Shown: positions 52,324-61,332 of the stretch, piece by piece
Position numbering within the stretch: the first letter of the stretch is position 1
Layout of the letters: each line of letters begins with the position of its first letter
From: Paenibacillus contaminans
GTDB lineage: Bacteria > Bacillota > Bacilli > Paenibacillales > NBRC-103111
Length of the DNA stretch: 64,000 bases
Direction of reading: 5' to 3'
Assembly (NCBI RefSeq): GCF_003285015.1
Contig: NZ_QMFB01000031.1
Coordinates: forward strand, 49,374-113,373
Notes under the pieces: generated by a model
Told to the model about the DNA's origin: nothing
Seen by the model: the letters and a program-made list of their open reading frames with translations, nothing else
Databases searched by the model: none
Program-made: the position numbers and the translations under genes

Positions 52324-53093
52324 CTTCTTATATCGCACTCCTTTCCGCAAGGATTTTCTTTATTCCGTCCCCTGGCTAAAACCGGGAGTCACGCGCTGGG
52401 CGGCAAGAAAAGCGGTCAGATAGATCCGGCCCCGCCACGTTTTGCGGCTCATTTGTAAATGTAGTCCCCACTATCGGGCATGGGACACGGTTACGAAAGC
52501 AAACATGGATATCGTAATGGTTATGCACGGTCCTCTGTACTTAATGGAGAAAACCTTATTGTTCATGAGGCTGTCCTCACTATTCCACCGGTAAAATGCT
52601 CGTTCTCGCCCGATAATGAGGCAAACGCCACTATCAATCTCGTTTGCTTCACTAATAGCAAACTTTGCCTCATTCTCTCACCAGAAAACAGGTATCGGCT
52701 AGAAATAGTGAGGCTTCCAAAACGAATAGTAACTTTTTCCTCATCAATGTCTCCAGAACATGTTTTTTTCGAGAGATAGCGAGGATACCTTACCAATACC
52801 TTGGCCGCATCAATTGCAAGGCTGGGGTGCTATTGTGCCTCATAAGAACCATCGGTTTGTGGACGGCACTTTCATGACATGTGTGGGCGGCAAACATTAG
52901 TTAAGATGTGCTCAAGGTACCGGCAGGCTGACCGTAAAAGGTTTGGGTGCTTGTATGCATCCTACGAATCCGCCGTTTGACCGCGTGCTCTTCACCACAA
53001 GTCGGGCAGTAAACCTAAATATCATAGGCGGCGGTCAACCTGCTGGTTGCCTTATCGATGGCGAACCATTTCCCTGACATTTGCCGAATAAAA
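52324..53093. other. Long intergenic region with degenerate repeats
   Basis: 770 bp. Between 52560 and 52770 the words CTCACTATT, AATAGTGAGG, GAGGCAAA and TTTGCCTC recur in both orientations, giving several weak hairpins. A 37-codon minus-strand fragment (52901-53011) encodes VYCPTCGEEHAVKRR without a start and looks like a relic. No gene is supported. Confidence 0.45.
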
Positions 53094-53135
53094 CAAAAAT
53101 CCCCGTCAAACCGGCTAGGTCCGGCTTAACGGGAT
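53094..53135 (-). terminator. Terminator of the cupredoxin gene
   Basis: On the minus strand ATCCCGTTAAGCCGG and CCGGTTTGACGGGGAT pair around ACCTAG and are followed by TTTTTGTTTT. Confidence 0.88.
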
Positions 53136-53174
53136 GGAAGCTGCCGCTGGGAGAGCGGCAGCAGAAGCAAATCG

Positions 53175-54812
53175 TTATTTGACGATGATCGTCGCCTTCA
53201 TAAAGCCCTTGTGCGGCTCGCAGTAGTATGTGTACTCGCCCGGCTTGTCGAGCGTAATGGACGCCGATTCGCCTGCGGCCAGCAGCTTGGTGGCAAAAAC
53301 CGGCTTGCCGTCGGCATCGAGCATGTCGGATACGGCATTGTGCTCGGCTCCACTGTCTTTATTGGTGAACGTAATTGTCGAGCCCGCCTCGACTGTCAAT
53401 ATTTCTTGAGAGAAAGCGAAGTTCGCCATCTCTACGGCATATGTTTTAGCCGTCTGCTGCGGAGCCGGCTCTTTGCCCGCTGTCGGATCGATGACGAACC
53501 AAACGTTATTGACGCCTTGACCGTTCGCGTCTCCCGCTTTCGTATCCTTGAAGAAGTAATAAAGCGGCATCCCTTTATAGGTCGTTTGCTTCGTCCCGTC
53601 ATAACGCACGATCGTGCCGAAATCGGCCGCCTTCAAATCGGTTGCATCCGCCGCATGCTCCGTGTAAAAGATCGGCCAATTCGTCTCGCAAGCGTCTTTG
53701 CACACGCTTGTATCCTTGCTATCCTTGGTGAACATGTACAGCGTTTTGCCGTTGGAGTCGACTAAAATTTTGCCTAATCCGTCCTTCTCGGTTACGGAAA
53801 CGGCCGCATGATAAACGACGTACCAGACATTGTTGACGCCTTGACCGTTCACGTCTCCCGCCTTGGCGTCTTTGAAGAAGTAATAAAGCGGCATACCTCT
53901 GTAAGTCGTTTGCTTCTTGCCGTCGGCGCGTACGATCGTTTGGAAGTCGGCGGCGTTCAGCTCGCTCGGAATTTGAATGTTTTCCGCATAATAAACCGGC
54001 CAGTTGACCGCGCACTGATCGGCGCAAGCGCTCGTATTTTCCGAGTCCTTTGTAAAATAGTACAGCGTCATGCCCGCTTGGTCGGTCAAATAGGGGCCAA
54101 GCGTCATATCATGCGCCAAACGGATCGAAGCATAGCCTGCTGCTGACGCTTTGCCGGCATCGACGACTTTTTGCTCGACCAGCGTATCGATCAGCGTTTT
54201 GCCGCCGCCTTTGACGTTCAGCTTGAGCGCTTCCGCTGTAGCTGCGGCGATATGCCGGTTGCGGAGCGCGCCTGCACCGGCGATTTGGGACAGCCCTTGA
54301 TTTTTCGCGAAGGCAATCGTCTCATCGTATTTGAAATCGGTATCCTGCTTCTGACCGAGCGACTCCAGCAGCACCTTATAGTATTGCTGATCCATAATCG
54401 GCCCGGCAGGCTCGAACTTGTTATCGCCCGTTCCCGTCCAGCCAAGCTGCGGATTTGCCTTCAAATAGGCCAATATCGCCTGATTGGACTCGTTCACGGC
54501 TCCCGCGTCCCCAAAGTTGTCCGTTCCCTTGTAAGCCAGAGCCGCCGCTTCAAGTCCGTTCAGACGCAAAAACAAAATAGCCGCTTGCAAACGAGTCGTC
54601 GGCTTGGCCAAGTAGCTGTCGGTCACCCCGCTACCGTCTCCTTGCAGAACACCCAGCTCCGTTACGATCTGCACATCCGTCTTTACATTTGCGGCGGTTG
54701 CCGTCGCCTCCGCTGCCCCGGTGTGAGCCTCCTCCGCCCAAACCGGAACGGCAGAGCCCAGCATAAGCGCGCTTGTCAGCAGCATAGCCGCCATTCGATT
54801 CCGCTTCTTCAT
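53175..54812 (-). CDS. Secreted COG4315-repeat protein with C-terminal cupredoxin domain
   Basis: 545 residues from an ATG at 54812 (GGGAGGA ribosome site). Signal peptide (AAMLLTSALMLGSAVPVWAEE). An SLH-like helical region lies at about 35-195 (TELGVLQGDGSG, TRLQAAILFLRLNGLE). Four COG4315-type repeats follow as two pairs: MTLYYFTKDSENTSACADQC plus MPLYYFFKDAKAGD, and KTLYMFTKDSKDTSVCKDAC plus MPLYYFFKDTKAGD; the cysteine pairs (C-x3-C) and N-W-P are kept. A cupredoxin domain from about 455 has the copper ligands His (GAEHNAVSD), Cys and His (YYCEPH) and Met (GFM). It is predicted to bind type 1 copper on the outer surface. Electron transfer is inferred. Confidence 0.88.
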   Translation of the reverse strand: MKKRNRMAAMLLTSALMLGSAVPVWAEEAHTGAAEATATAANVKTDVQIVTELGVLQGDGSGVTDSYLAKPTTRLQAAILFLRLNGLEAAALAYKGTDNFGDAGAVNESNQAILAYLKANPQLGWTGTGDNKFEPAGPIMDQQYYKVLLESLGQKQDTDFKYDETIAFAKNQGLSQIAGAGALRNRHIAAATAEALKLNVKGGGKTLIDTLVEQKVVDAGKASAAGYASIRLAHDMTLGPYLTDQAGMTLYYFTKDSENTSACADQCAVNWPVYYAENIQIPSELNAADFQTIVRADGKKQTTYRGMPLYYFFKDAKAGDVNGQGVNNVWYVVYHAAVSVTEKDGLGKILVDSNGKTLYMFTKDSKDTSVCKDACETNWPIFYTEHAADATDLKAADFGTIVRYDGTKQTTYKGMPLYYFFKDTKAGDANGQGVNNVWFVIDPTAGKEPAPQQTAKTYAVEMANFAFSQEILTVEAGSTITFTNKDSGAEHNAVSDMLDADGKPVFATKLLAAGESASITLDKPGEYTYYCEPHKGFMKATIIVK

Positions 54813-54973
54813 AATCGATATTCCTCCCCGATATGTATTCGTTGCCCTATAAACAGCCTGCATCCAAGGTAACGAAGCAAATCGGGAAACGGTTTTACGG
54901 AAAGCAAAAATATTTTTACGAATCGCTAAACAAAAGGGGGGCGAGTCCGTCCCTGCTAACGGCAAACGCGGCG

Positions 54974-55831
54974 TTATACCATCCGCCTGTATTGCTCCGG
55001 AGACAAACCCACGATCTCTTTGAAATTGCGGCTGAAGTGCGAGGGCTGCTTAAAGCCTACCTGGTAACCGACCTCCGTAATCGACAGCTCTTTGTTTACG
55101 TAGATCAGCACCTTGGCCTGGTTGATCCGGAAATGGTTCAAATAATGGAAGATCGTCATCCCGGTCAACTCCTTGAACAGCTTCATCATATAATACTTGC
55201 TCAAATGTATGTGCGCTTCCAGCTGCTCCATCGATAAATCGTCCATATACCGGCTTTCGATGAACGTGATGATTTCGCGGACAACCTTCTCCTTCTCGGT
55301 CGGCGGCTTTTTTCTTTCAAGCAGCTTTTCCTGGCATTGTCCGCATATGAAAAGCAGCAAATCGACTGCCGCCGCTCGCAGCCTTCCTTGCGACAACGGC
55401 TCGTCCAGTCCGTAAAACCGTTCCAGCCTCTCAAACAGCAGGTCCATTTCCGACCGTTCGGCTTCCGCAAGCGGCTGCTTCCAAACCGCCAATTCCTCGA
55501 ACGGCTGAAGCACGCGAACAGGACTGAACGGCTTAAGCAGCGGCTGCAGCATTGACGGATCGAACCTTATCCCCGTAACGATACATCGCTCATCGGCCGC
55601 CGTGACGTCTATGAACCCGCCGGATGACAGAAGCAGCGATCCCGCTTCCAGCTCGCCTTGCTCCTTGCTTTCCGCATACAGACACTTGCCCGCATGCACA
55701 TAAACGATAGCGCACCCGCCCGGCTCCGCCGGAGCGGCGTACATCGGCCCCTGCTTGGCGCCGGCAGCCGCCGGCTTCGGGTCCAGCGCGATCCTGTAAT
55801 CCCATTGCGAGAAAATATCGTAAGAGGCCAT
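54974..55831 (-). CDS. AraC family transcriptional regulator
   Basis: 285 residues from an ATG at 55831 with GGAGG at 6 nt; a start 21 nt upstream overlaps the preceding stop (ATGA) but has a poor ribosome site. The N-terminal cupin-like sensor domain has GGCAIVYVHAGKCLYAE. The C-terminal double HTH (about 195-285) has MEQLEAHIHLSKYYMMKLFKELTGMT and ITEVGYQVGFKQPSHFSRNFKEIVG. It is in one transcript with the enolase-superfamily gene upstream and likely controls this cluster in response to its substrate. Confidence 0.92.
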   Translation of the reverse strand: MASYDIFSQWDYRIALDPKPAAAGAKQGPMYAAPAEPGGCAIVYVHAGKCLYAESKEQGELEAGSLLLSSGGFIDVTAADERCIVTGIRFDPSMLQPLLKPFSPVRVLQPFEELAVWKQPLAEAERSEMDLLFERLERFYGLDEPLSQGRLRAAAVDLLLFICGQCQEKLLERKKPPTEKEKVVREIITFIESRYMDDLSMEQLEAHIHLSKYYMMKLFKELTGMTIFHYLNHFRINQAKVLIYVNKELSITEVGYQVGFKQPSHFSRNFKEIVGLSPEQYRRMV

Positions 55832-55848
55832 TCGCTCCCTCCGTTCGC

Positions 55849-57141
55849 TCATCGTCCCGCTGCCGCCCTTTCGTAATGCTCGCTGCGATCGAAAATCCCC
55901 CCGCTCACCGCATAAAACGTCTCATCGAGCCGGAACAAGCCGTTCGCGCTTTCCGTCCATGAAGCGCCGAAACGGGGATGATAACCGCGCATTTTCTCCC
56001 ACTGCACATAGTTCTGGGCGCCGTTCGATTCCAGTATGCCGACGCTCATGCCCGGCAGCGGCGCGAGACGGGACGCCAGGTTTTTGCTCCATTCGATCAT
56101 AAACGGATTTGCCGTCAAATCGCTGCAATAACAGGAAGCGCCTCGTTCGAGCGTTGCCTTCGCTATGTTCAAACATACGCTCATCGTCTTCGCGGCCGGC
56201 TGCAGCGCAATCGCCGAATAGCCGAGCTCGAGCCGCTCCAGCGCATCGCGTTCGTTATGGACGCTTTCGTCGGCGGCCATACGCACCGGCATATCCCCTA
56301 CCGCTTCAAAGCAATCGGGGGCAAACGGCTCTTCAAACAGCAAAATGCGGTCCAGCGCGCCGATTCGCTCCGCGTGCTCGAACAGCCGCATGAGCCGTTC
56401 CCTTCCGTCATACCGTCCGTTCGCGTCAAGAACGTATGCGATACGCCCATTATGCGTGTATGCGCATTCCCGCTCGCGCGCCAGACGGTGAACGACGGAC
56501 AGCCGGCGTTTGTCCCAATCGAGCATTTTGTCCGGATCTCCGTCTTGATTCGGGTCATAACCCAGCTTTACTTTTAATACGAAATGTCCTTCCTCGACAA
56601 GCTCCTGGATAGCCGTCTCCGTCATCCCGTACGAAATGAGCGGTACGCTTGCGAGCGCATGGTGCCGGCTGTTCAGCTGCTGACGGACAACTTCAGGCAG
56701 CAGCTCGTCGAAGGATGAAAGCTTGCGCTCCGCGGCGTACAACAGCCAGGCCGCATGGTCGACCGGCGCCAGCGCGTTCAGTACGAATGCAGGCTTCAGC
56801 CCGTCGTCGAGCAGCTTTTTACCGTACTCGAAGGCGGCTGGAAACAGTTTCTCCATCAGCTCGAGCGGCGAGCCGAAAGGCGCTTCCTTAATCAGTTGTA
56901 CCGCATGGCGCGTCAACTGATGCATGATCGTGTTGCCGTGCAGCTCGCTGAATTTGGCAAAAACGCCGGGGTCCGACCACAATATGCTTTGTACGCCAAG
57001 ACCGGTGCCGGATGCCCCGCTCGCCCCCTCCAAACGGACGATCGTCTGCCATACCTCGGTCAAATACGCGCCCTTGAAGCCTAGAGGAGAAGAAAGCAGC
57101 TCCCTTTCGATTGCCGCAGACGTTTGTCGGATCGTTATCAT
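55849..57141 (-). CDS. Enolase-superfamily enzyme (paralogue 1)
   Basis: 430 residues. Enolase-superfamily barrel: KVKLGYD with the paired lysines near residue 192, YVLDANGRYDG near 235 (first metal Asp), LLFEEPF near 268 (Glu), MAADESVHN near 288 (Asp), and QPAAKTMS near 313 with the opposite lysine. The lysine-x-lysine arrangement suits racemases, epimerases and ammonia-lyases of the muconate-lactonizing or methylaspartate type. The substrate is not identifiable. It is about half identical to the next gene upstream (57247-58533). Confidence 0.85.
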   Translation of the reverse strand: MITIRQTSAAIERELLSSPLGFKGAYLTEVWQTIVRLEGASGASGTGLGVQSILWSDPGVFAKFSELHGNTIMHQLTRHAVQLIKEAPFGSPLELMEKLFPAAFEYGKKLLDDGLKPAFVLNALAPVDHAAWLLYAAERKLSSFDELLPEVVRQQLNSRHHALASVPLISYGMTETAIQELVEEGHFVLKVKLGYDPNQDGDPDKMLDWDKRRLSVVHRLARERECAYTHNGRIAYVLDANGRYDGRERLMRLFEHAERIGALDRILLFEEPFAPDCFEAVGDMPVRMAADESVHNERDALERLELGYSAIALQPAAKTMSVCLNIAKATLERGASCYCSDLTANPFMIEWSKNLASRLAPLPGMSVGILESNGAQNYVQWEKMRGYHPRFGASWTESANGLFRLDETFYAVSGGIFDRSEHYERAAAGR

Positions 57142-57184
57142 CGGTATTCCATCCTCCCCCTAGTTCGGCAGCTTCCCTGCGTGT

Positions 57185-57231
57185 CTTTCAATAAAATGAA
57201 ATCCCAAGCTTCGCATGACGCATCGCTTGGG
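57185..57231 (-). terminator. Terminator between the two enolase-superfamily genes
   Basis: On the minus strand TCCCAAGC and GCTTGGGA form an 8-bp stem with inner GATGCGTCATGCGAA, followed by TTTCATTTTATTG. It separates the two paralogues into different transcripts. Confidence 0.7.
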
Positions 57232-57246
57232 ACGTGGTTGGATTGG

Positions 57247-58533
57247 CTATACCAGCGATGCGTAATGGCCGCTTTTTTCGAACACGCCGCCGCTTTGCGC
57301 GTAGAACTCGTCGTTCAGACGGAATATTCCGCCTTCCATACGCGTCCATGGAGCGCCGGCGAGCGGATGATAAGCTTGCATCGCGTCCCAGTTCCGGTAA
57401 TTTTGCCGGCCGTTCGTTTCGAGCAGCCCGATCGATAAGCCAGGAAGCGGTGCGAGACGGGCCGCGACGTTTTTGTTCCAGTCCACCATAAACGGATTAA
57501 CCGTCAAATCCGCGCAAAAGCACGGTATGCCGCGTTCTTCGGCGATTTTGGCGACCTTGAGGCTCATGCTCATCGTCTTCGCGATCGGCTTCAGCGCCAT
57601 CGCCCGGTAGCCGAGCTCGATCCTCTCGACCGCATCAAACTCGTTATGCACGCTCTCGTCGCCGACAATGGCTACAGGAAGGCTGCTGACATCGATTTTG
57701 TTATCCTCTGCGAACGGTTCCTCGAACAGCACGATTTGCTCCAAGGCGCCGATCGCATCCGCATGCTCGAGCAGCCTTTGCACGCGGTCAAGGCCGTCGT
57801 AGCGCCCATTGGCGTCCAAATAGTAGGCGATGCGCCCGTTTGCCGTATAAGGGCTGGTGCGCTCTTTTGCAATCCTGTGTACTTTGGAAAGCTGCTGCTT
57901 ATCCCATTCGAGCATTTTGTTCTGATCGCCGTCTTTGTCCGGGTCCGCGCCGATTTTGATCTTCAGCACGAAGCTCCCGGCATCGAGCATACGCACCAGC
58001 TCCTCCTCACTGGTTCCGTAAGCGACGACCGGTACCTCCGCTACGCCGGAATGCCGATGCGACAACGGTTTACGGTAAGCGGCGGGCAGCATTTCGTCGA
58101 AGCTTGCCGCGCCGGTTTCATTCGCATACAGCAGCCATGCCGCATGGTCGACCGCTACAAGCGCATTCAGCACGAACGTTAACCTGAGCCCGTTGTTGCC
58201 CGTCAGCTGCTTCCCGAACGCGTAAGCTTTCGGCAGCAGGGCGTCAAGCAGCTCGAACGGCGTCGAGAAGCTTTCCTTCTTCGCTTCCTCCAGCGCATAC
58301 TGCACAATCTGCTGCATATACCGGTTTCCCGTTTCTTCGCCGCTTGCCGTGAAGATGGCCGGGTCGGACCAAAGGATGCTCTGCACGCCAAGACCGATCC
58401 CTTGCTTGCCGGACGCTCCGGTAAGCCGGACTACCGACTGCCAAAGCTCGGTCAAATAGCCGCCCTTAAAACCGAACGGCGCGAGAAGCGGTTCTTTCTC
58501 GACAGCCTGGGCCGTTTCTTTAATCGTAATCAT
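57247..58533 (-). CDS. Enolase-superfamily enzyme (paralogue 2)
   Basis: 428 residues, same architecture as its neighbour: FGFKGGYLTELWQSVVRLTGASGKQG start, KIKIGAD near residue 190, YYLDANGRYDG near 235, VLFEEPF near 268, VGDESVHN near 287, LKPIAKTMS near 313. The metal ligands and paired lysines are all kept. ATG behind AGGAG. Sugar-acid dehydratase, epimerase or ammonia-lyase activity is possible. Tandem duplication followed by divergence is the simplest origin. Confidence 0.85.
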   Translation of the reverse strand: MITIKETAQAVEKEPLLAPFGFKGGYLTELWQSVVRLTGASGKQGIGLGVQSILWSDPAIFTASGEETGNRYMQQIVQYALEEAKKESFSTPFELLDALLPKAYAFGKQLTGNNGLRLTFVLNALVAVDHAAWLLYANETGAASFDEMLPAAYRKPLSHRHSGVAEVPVVAYGTSEEELVRMLDAGSFVLKIKIGADPDKDGDQNKMLEWDKQQLSKVHRIAKERTSPYTANGRIAYYLDANGRYDGLDRVQRLLEHADAIGALEQIVLFEEPFAEDNKIDVSSLPVAIVGDESVHNEFDAVERIELGYRAMALKPIAKTMSMSLKVAKIAEERGIPCFCADLTVNPFMVDWNKNVAARLAPLPGLSIGLLETNGRQNYRNWDAMQAYHPLAGAPWTRMEGGIFRLNDEFYAQSGGVFEKSGHYASLV

Positions 58534-58582
58534 TCACAACACTCCTACGAATCATTTTTGAGATAAAATTGCCTCACTTGAT

Positions 58583-58655
58583 GAATAGAGGATTTTCAAG
58601 GTGCTATTTGTCTTTTGTTTTTGCTATAAATAAAACCTTGAAAGTCCACTATTTC
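58583..58655. repeat. Imperfect inverted repeat in the intergenic region
   Basis: GAATAGAGGATTTTCAAGGT (58583) and ACCTTGAAAGTCCACTATTTC (58634) are complementary with three mismatches, separated by a T-rich spacer. Confidence 0.6.
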
Positions 58656-58662
58656 CAAAGAA

Positions 58663-58713
58663 CAAAAGGATGATCGGGGTATCCCAGTCTGGGAATACCC
58701 GCCATCCTTTTAT
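58663..58713 (-). terminator. Terminator after the Gfo/Idh/MocA gene
   Basis: On the minus strand AAAAGGATG...CATCCTTTT with an inner GGGTATTCCCAG/CTGGGATACCC stem, followed by GTTCTTTGG. The outer stem makes it usable from either side. Confidence 0.8.
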
Positions 58714-58772
58714 GTTCGTGCATATGCTGCGCGTCGCCGGTTTTGATTTTGCCGGTCATAACCTGCTTGCGT

Positions 58773-59798
58773 TTAGAGAAAAATCTCTTTGCCGGTTTTG
58801 GCCGATTCGTAAATGGCCAGAACCAGCTGCACAGCCGCCCGCGCTTCGGCGCCGTTTACCATCGGCTCGCGGCCTTCGGTTACGGCATCGATCATATCCT
58901 CGATCTGGATCGAGTGTCCCGCTATCGAAATGTTGGCGGGATCGCTGCTGGACGAAGGTGCCTCCGCTACCTCCGGCTTTTCCTCGTTCCCGTCAGCGAG
59001 CACCCATTGTTGAATGCCGCTGTCGCCGAACGAAATCGTACCGCTTTCCCCGTGAAGCTCGAAACGCGCTTCTTGGCCCGGGTATACGGAAGTCGTTCCT
59101 TGAATGACGCCGAATGCGCCGTTATGGAAGCGAACGACCGCAACCGCGGTGTCTTCCACTTCGATATCGCGGGCAAGCGGTGCCGCATAGGCGAATACCG
59201 ACTTGACGCCGCCCATCATCCATTGCAGCAGATCGATGCCGTGGATGCCCTGATTCATCAGCGCCCCGCCGCCATCCATCTCCCAAGTCCCTCGCCAAGT
59301 CGAGCTCTTGTAGTACTCGGGGCTTCTGTAATATTTCAGATACGCGTCGCCGAGCACCATTTTGCCGAGCTTGCCGGCTGCAATCGCCTTGCGGGCCTCG
59401 ACGGCTGCAGGCATCGTGCGTCTTTGGTGGATAACGCCGAGCTTTACGCCATTAGCGGCACATGCATCGATTAAAGCGTCGATTTTGTCCAGCGTAATAT
59501 CGAGGGGTTTCTCGACCAGCACATGCTTCCCCGCTTTCGCGGCCGCTATGCCGGCTTCGGCATGCACACCGCTTGGCGTACAAATGCAGATGATGTCGAT
59601 ATCGTCCTTGCTCAGCATTTGCGCGTAATCGTCGTATGCCTGCTCCGCGCCGAACTGCCCGGCAAATTCCCGCGCCTTATCGAGCTGGGAAGAACAAACG
59701 GCGGCAAGCTCGGCACGGTCGCTTAGCTTGATTGCCCGGGCGTGAAACTGGGCGACGACTCCGGCTCCTAATATTCCGAACCGCAATTTTTTGTCCAC
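58773..59798 (-). CDS. Gfo/Idh/MocA oxidoreductase A
   Basis: 341 residues from a GTG at 59798, fixed by GGAGGAGC upstream. Rossmann domain LRFGILGAGVVAQFHARAIK; EKPLD near residue 92 with the catalytic-domain lysine; DGGGALMNQGIHGIDLLQWMMG near 170 with the conserved histidine. NAD(P)-dependent sugar or inositol dehydrogenase by family. It follows a second member of the same family by 145 nt. Confidence 0.92.
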   Translation of the reverse strand: MDKKLRFGILGAGVVAQFHARAIKLSDRAELAAVCSSQLDKAREFAGQFGAEQAYDDYAQMLSKDDIDIICICTPSGVHAEAGIAAAKAGKHVLVEKPLDITLDKIDALIDACAANGVKLGVIHQRRTMPAAVEARKAIAAGKLGKMVLGDAYLKYYRSPEYYKSSTWRGTWEMDGGGALMNQGIHGIDLLQWMMGGVKSVFAYAAPLARDIEVEDTAVAVVRFHNGAFGVIQGTTSVYPGQEARFELHGESGTISFGDSGIQQWVLADGNEEKPEVAEAPSSSSDPANISIAGHSIQIEDMIDAVTEGREPMVNGAEARAAVQLVLAIYESAKTGKEIFL

Positions 59799-59943
59799 GA
59801 GCGCTCCTCCATAATCAAGCTGATCATTACAAGCACCCGTCCGCACTACAGCTGCAGATTTCTAAAAGCGGCGTTCACCGTTTCATTAGGAAGCTTCGCT
59901 GAAAATCTTTAGCTAAGTGAAAACAGGGTACTTGCCTTCTGCC

Positions 59944-60852
59944 TTACAGGTATACGCGTTTGCCCGTTTCGCGGCTTTCGTTGGCCGCTTCCATGAAGCG
60001 CATGATCTCGACGGACTGCTCCAGCGGCAGCGGCGATTGGCCGGTTTGGAACATGCCGATAACGGCTTCCAGCATGCTTGCGTACATAGGCTTGATTCCC
60101 GGTCCGTATGCGATTACTTCTTGCGGCCCTTGCTCGTGATGAATGAGGGCGCCGTAGCCGTGATTTCCTTTACGGTTTCCGCGTACGACTCCGATTCTGC
60201 CGTCCTTCCACACGCCAACCGCAACATCGAAATCTTCGCTGACCGAAGCCGTCACGTGTTCGCAGCCAGGTCCGAGAATGGTGAACGCCATCTCGACGGA
60301 ATGGATGCCGTACCAGTAGTAGCCGGGGTTTGTCGGCTCGAGAGCCATCGGCGAATATACGTCCGCACCAAGAATCGCGCCTTTCTCGCTGTTTGCGATC
60401 GCCTGCGTGAGCGTCTCGGAGTAACGGAGTGACGAAGCGCTCATAACCGGGATGTTGTATTTTTGGGCCAGCTCTGCGATTTCAAGCGCTTCGCTCGAGC
60501 TTACCGTCATCGGCTTGTCGATAAATACAGGCTTGCCGTATGGCGCCACGCGCCGGAAATAATCGATATGCGTCCGGCCGTCTACAGCCTCGATCATGAT
60601 CGCGTCAACCGCTTCGGCAACCGCTTCCACCGAATCCAAAATTTGCACGCCGTATTTGTCGCGAAGATCGTTCGTAAAGCCCGGCACGCGCGAATGGCTC
60701 ATTTCGATATCGGCCGAGCCGCCCGGGAATGCTGCGATAACTTTGCCGCCTGCAACATGGTACTGATTTTCTGGATTGTTCAACAATTCGGTAAACGCGG
60801 TAACGTGAGACGTATCGAGGCCGATCAGGCCGATTGTCAATTGCTTAGTCAT
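59944..60852 (-). CDS. Gfo/Idh/MocA oxidoreductase B (divergent)
   Basis: 302 residues, ATG behind GGAGGGG. TIGLIGLDTSHVTAFTELL is an unusual N-terminus in which GLDTSH replaces the GxGxxG loop. DKPMTVSSSEA near residue 112 keeps the DKP form of the EKP motif. YYWYGIHSVEMAF near 198 holds the conserved histidine. It is shorter than the family norm. With gene A and the enolase-superfamily enzymes it suggests degradation of an uncommon sugar or sugar acid. Confidence 0.88.
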   Translation of the reverse strand: MTKQLTIGLIGLDTSHVTAFTELLNNPENQYHVAGGKVIAAFPGGSADIEMSHSRVPGFTNDLRDKYGVQILDSVEAVAEAVDAIMIEAVDGRTHIDYFRRVAPYGKPVFIDKPMTVSSSEALEIAELAQKYNIPVMSASSLRYSETLTQAIANSEKGAILGADVYSPMALEPTNPGYYWYGIHSVEMAFTILGPGCEHVTASVSEDFDVAVGVWKDGRIGVVRGNRKGNHGYGALIHHEQGPQEVIAYGPGIKPMYASMLEAVIGMFQTGQSPLPLEQSVEIMRFMEAANESRETGKRVYL

Positions 60853-61044
60853 ATGGTTATTCCCCTCCGCAATATGGTCCGGGCAACGCGGTCAAGTCCG
60901 CAAACGTTCCCTTTGCCCAAAGTATAGCACACGTTTTCCGCCCACTCTTCTCTCTGGGTGCTTTATTCCCGATTTTATTTATCTGAAAATGACTCCTCCT
61001 TTCGAGACGCTTCCGGAATATTTGATTTTAACGATTCGTTCGGC

Positions 61045-61073
61045 TGGAAAAAGCATTCGGCATCCACTATAAT
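61045..61073 (+). promoter_or_regulatory. SigA-type promoter of helD
   Basis: TGGAAA, 17-nt spacer, TATAAT (61068-61073). It leaves a 255-nt leader before helD. Confidence 0.55.
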
Positions 61074-61115
61074 ATAACCCTTATCGCATGCGGCCCGACT
61101 GCCGTCATGCCCTGC

Positions 61116-61189
61116 TCCGGCGCCCGCCGGAATTAAGCGCGCGTTGCGATACACAAGGAGAAACGGCTGCTCTTCCCTTTAAGAGCAGC
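61116..61189 (+). promoter_or_regulatory. Hairpins in the helD leader, possible attenuator
   Basis: TCCGGC/GCCGGA (61116-61131) and a 9-bp perfect stem GCTGCTCTT/AAGAGCAGC (61166-61189). AAGGAG lies just before the second stem (61155-61160), so ribosome binding and stem formation could compete. The following U-run is short (GTTTTAGC). Confidence 0.4.
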
Positions 61190-61205
61190 AGCGTTTTAGC
61201 GACAA

Positions 61206-61328
61206 ATGGGAACAATCATCGGAGGAACCTTTCTGACGTTTCGGATTGCGATCACGCAAACGCTCGATTTGGCTAAGTCGAAAGCGAGCGAGCCTAAACA
61301 TAAACAGCACGTAAAAAAAGGAGGCTAA
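61206..61328 (+). CDS. Possible 40-residue leader peptide upstream of helD
   Basis: ATG at 61206, TAA at 61326-61328, 4 nt before the helD start; its last codons contain the helD ribosome site. It starts MGTIIGGTFLTFRIAITQTL and ends basic (KHKQHVKKGG). It lacks a good ribosome site of its own, so expression is uncertain. Confidence 0.35.
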   Translation: MGTIIGGTFLTFRIAITQTLDLAKSKASEPKHKQHVKKGG

Positions 61329-61332
61329 CGCC

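Larger units (their letters stand above)
60853..61332 (+). other. Divergent region and helD leader
   Basis: 480 bp. The left part carries the upstream region of the oxidoreductase gene; the right part holds the helD promoter and its long leader with two hairpins. Confidence 0.5.

Noticed and set aside
52901..53011. Zinc-ribbon-like fragment (YCPTCGEEHAVKRR)
   Set aside because: No start codon or ribosome site, 37 codons, preceded by an in-frame stop. At most a relic of an inserted gene.
55849..58533. The two enolase-like genes as an assembly duplication
   Set aside because: They differ at about half of their residues by eye while keeping the catalytic residues, so they are real paralogues.
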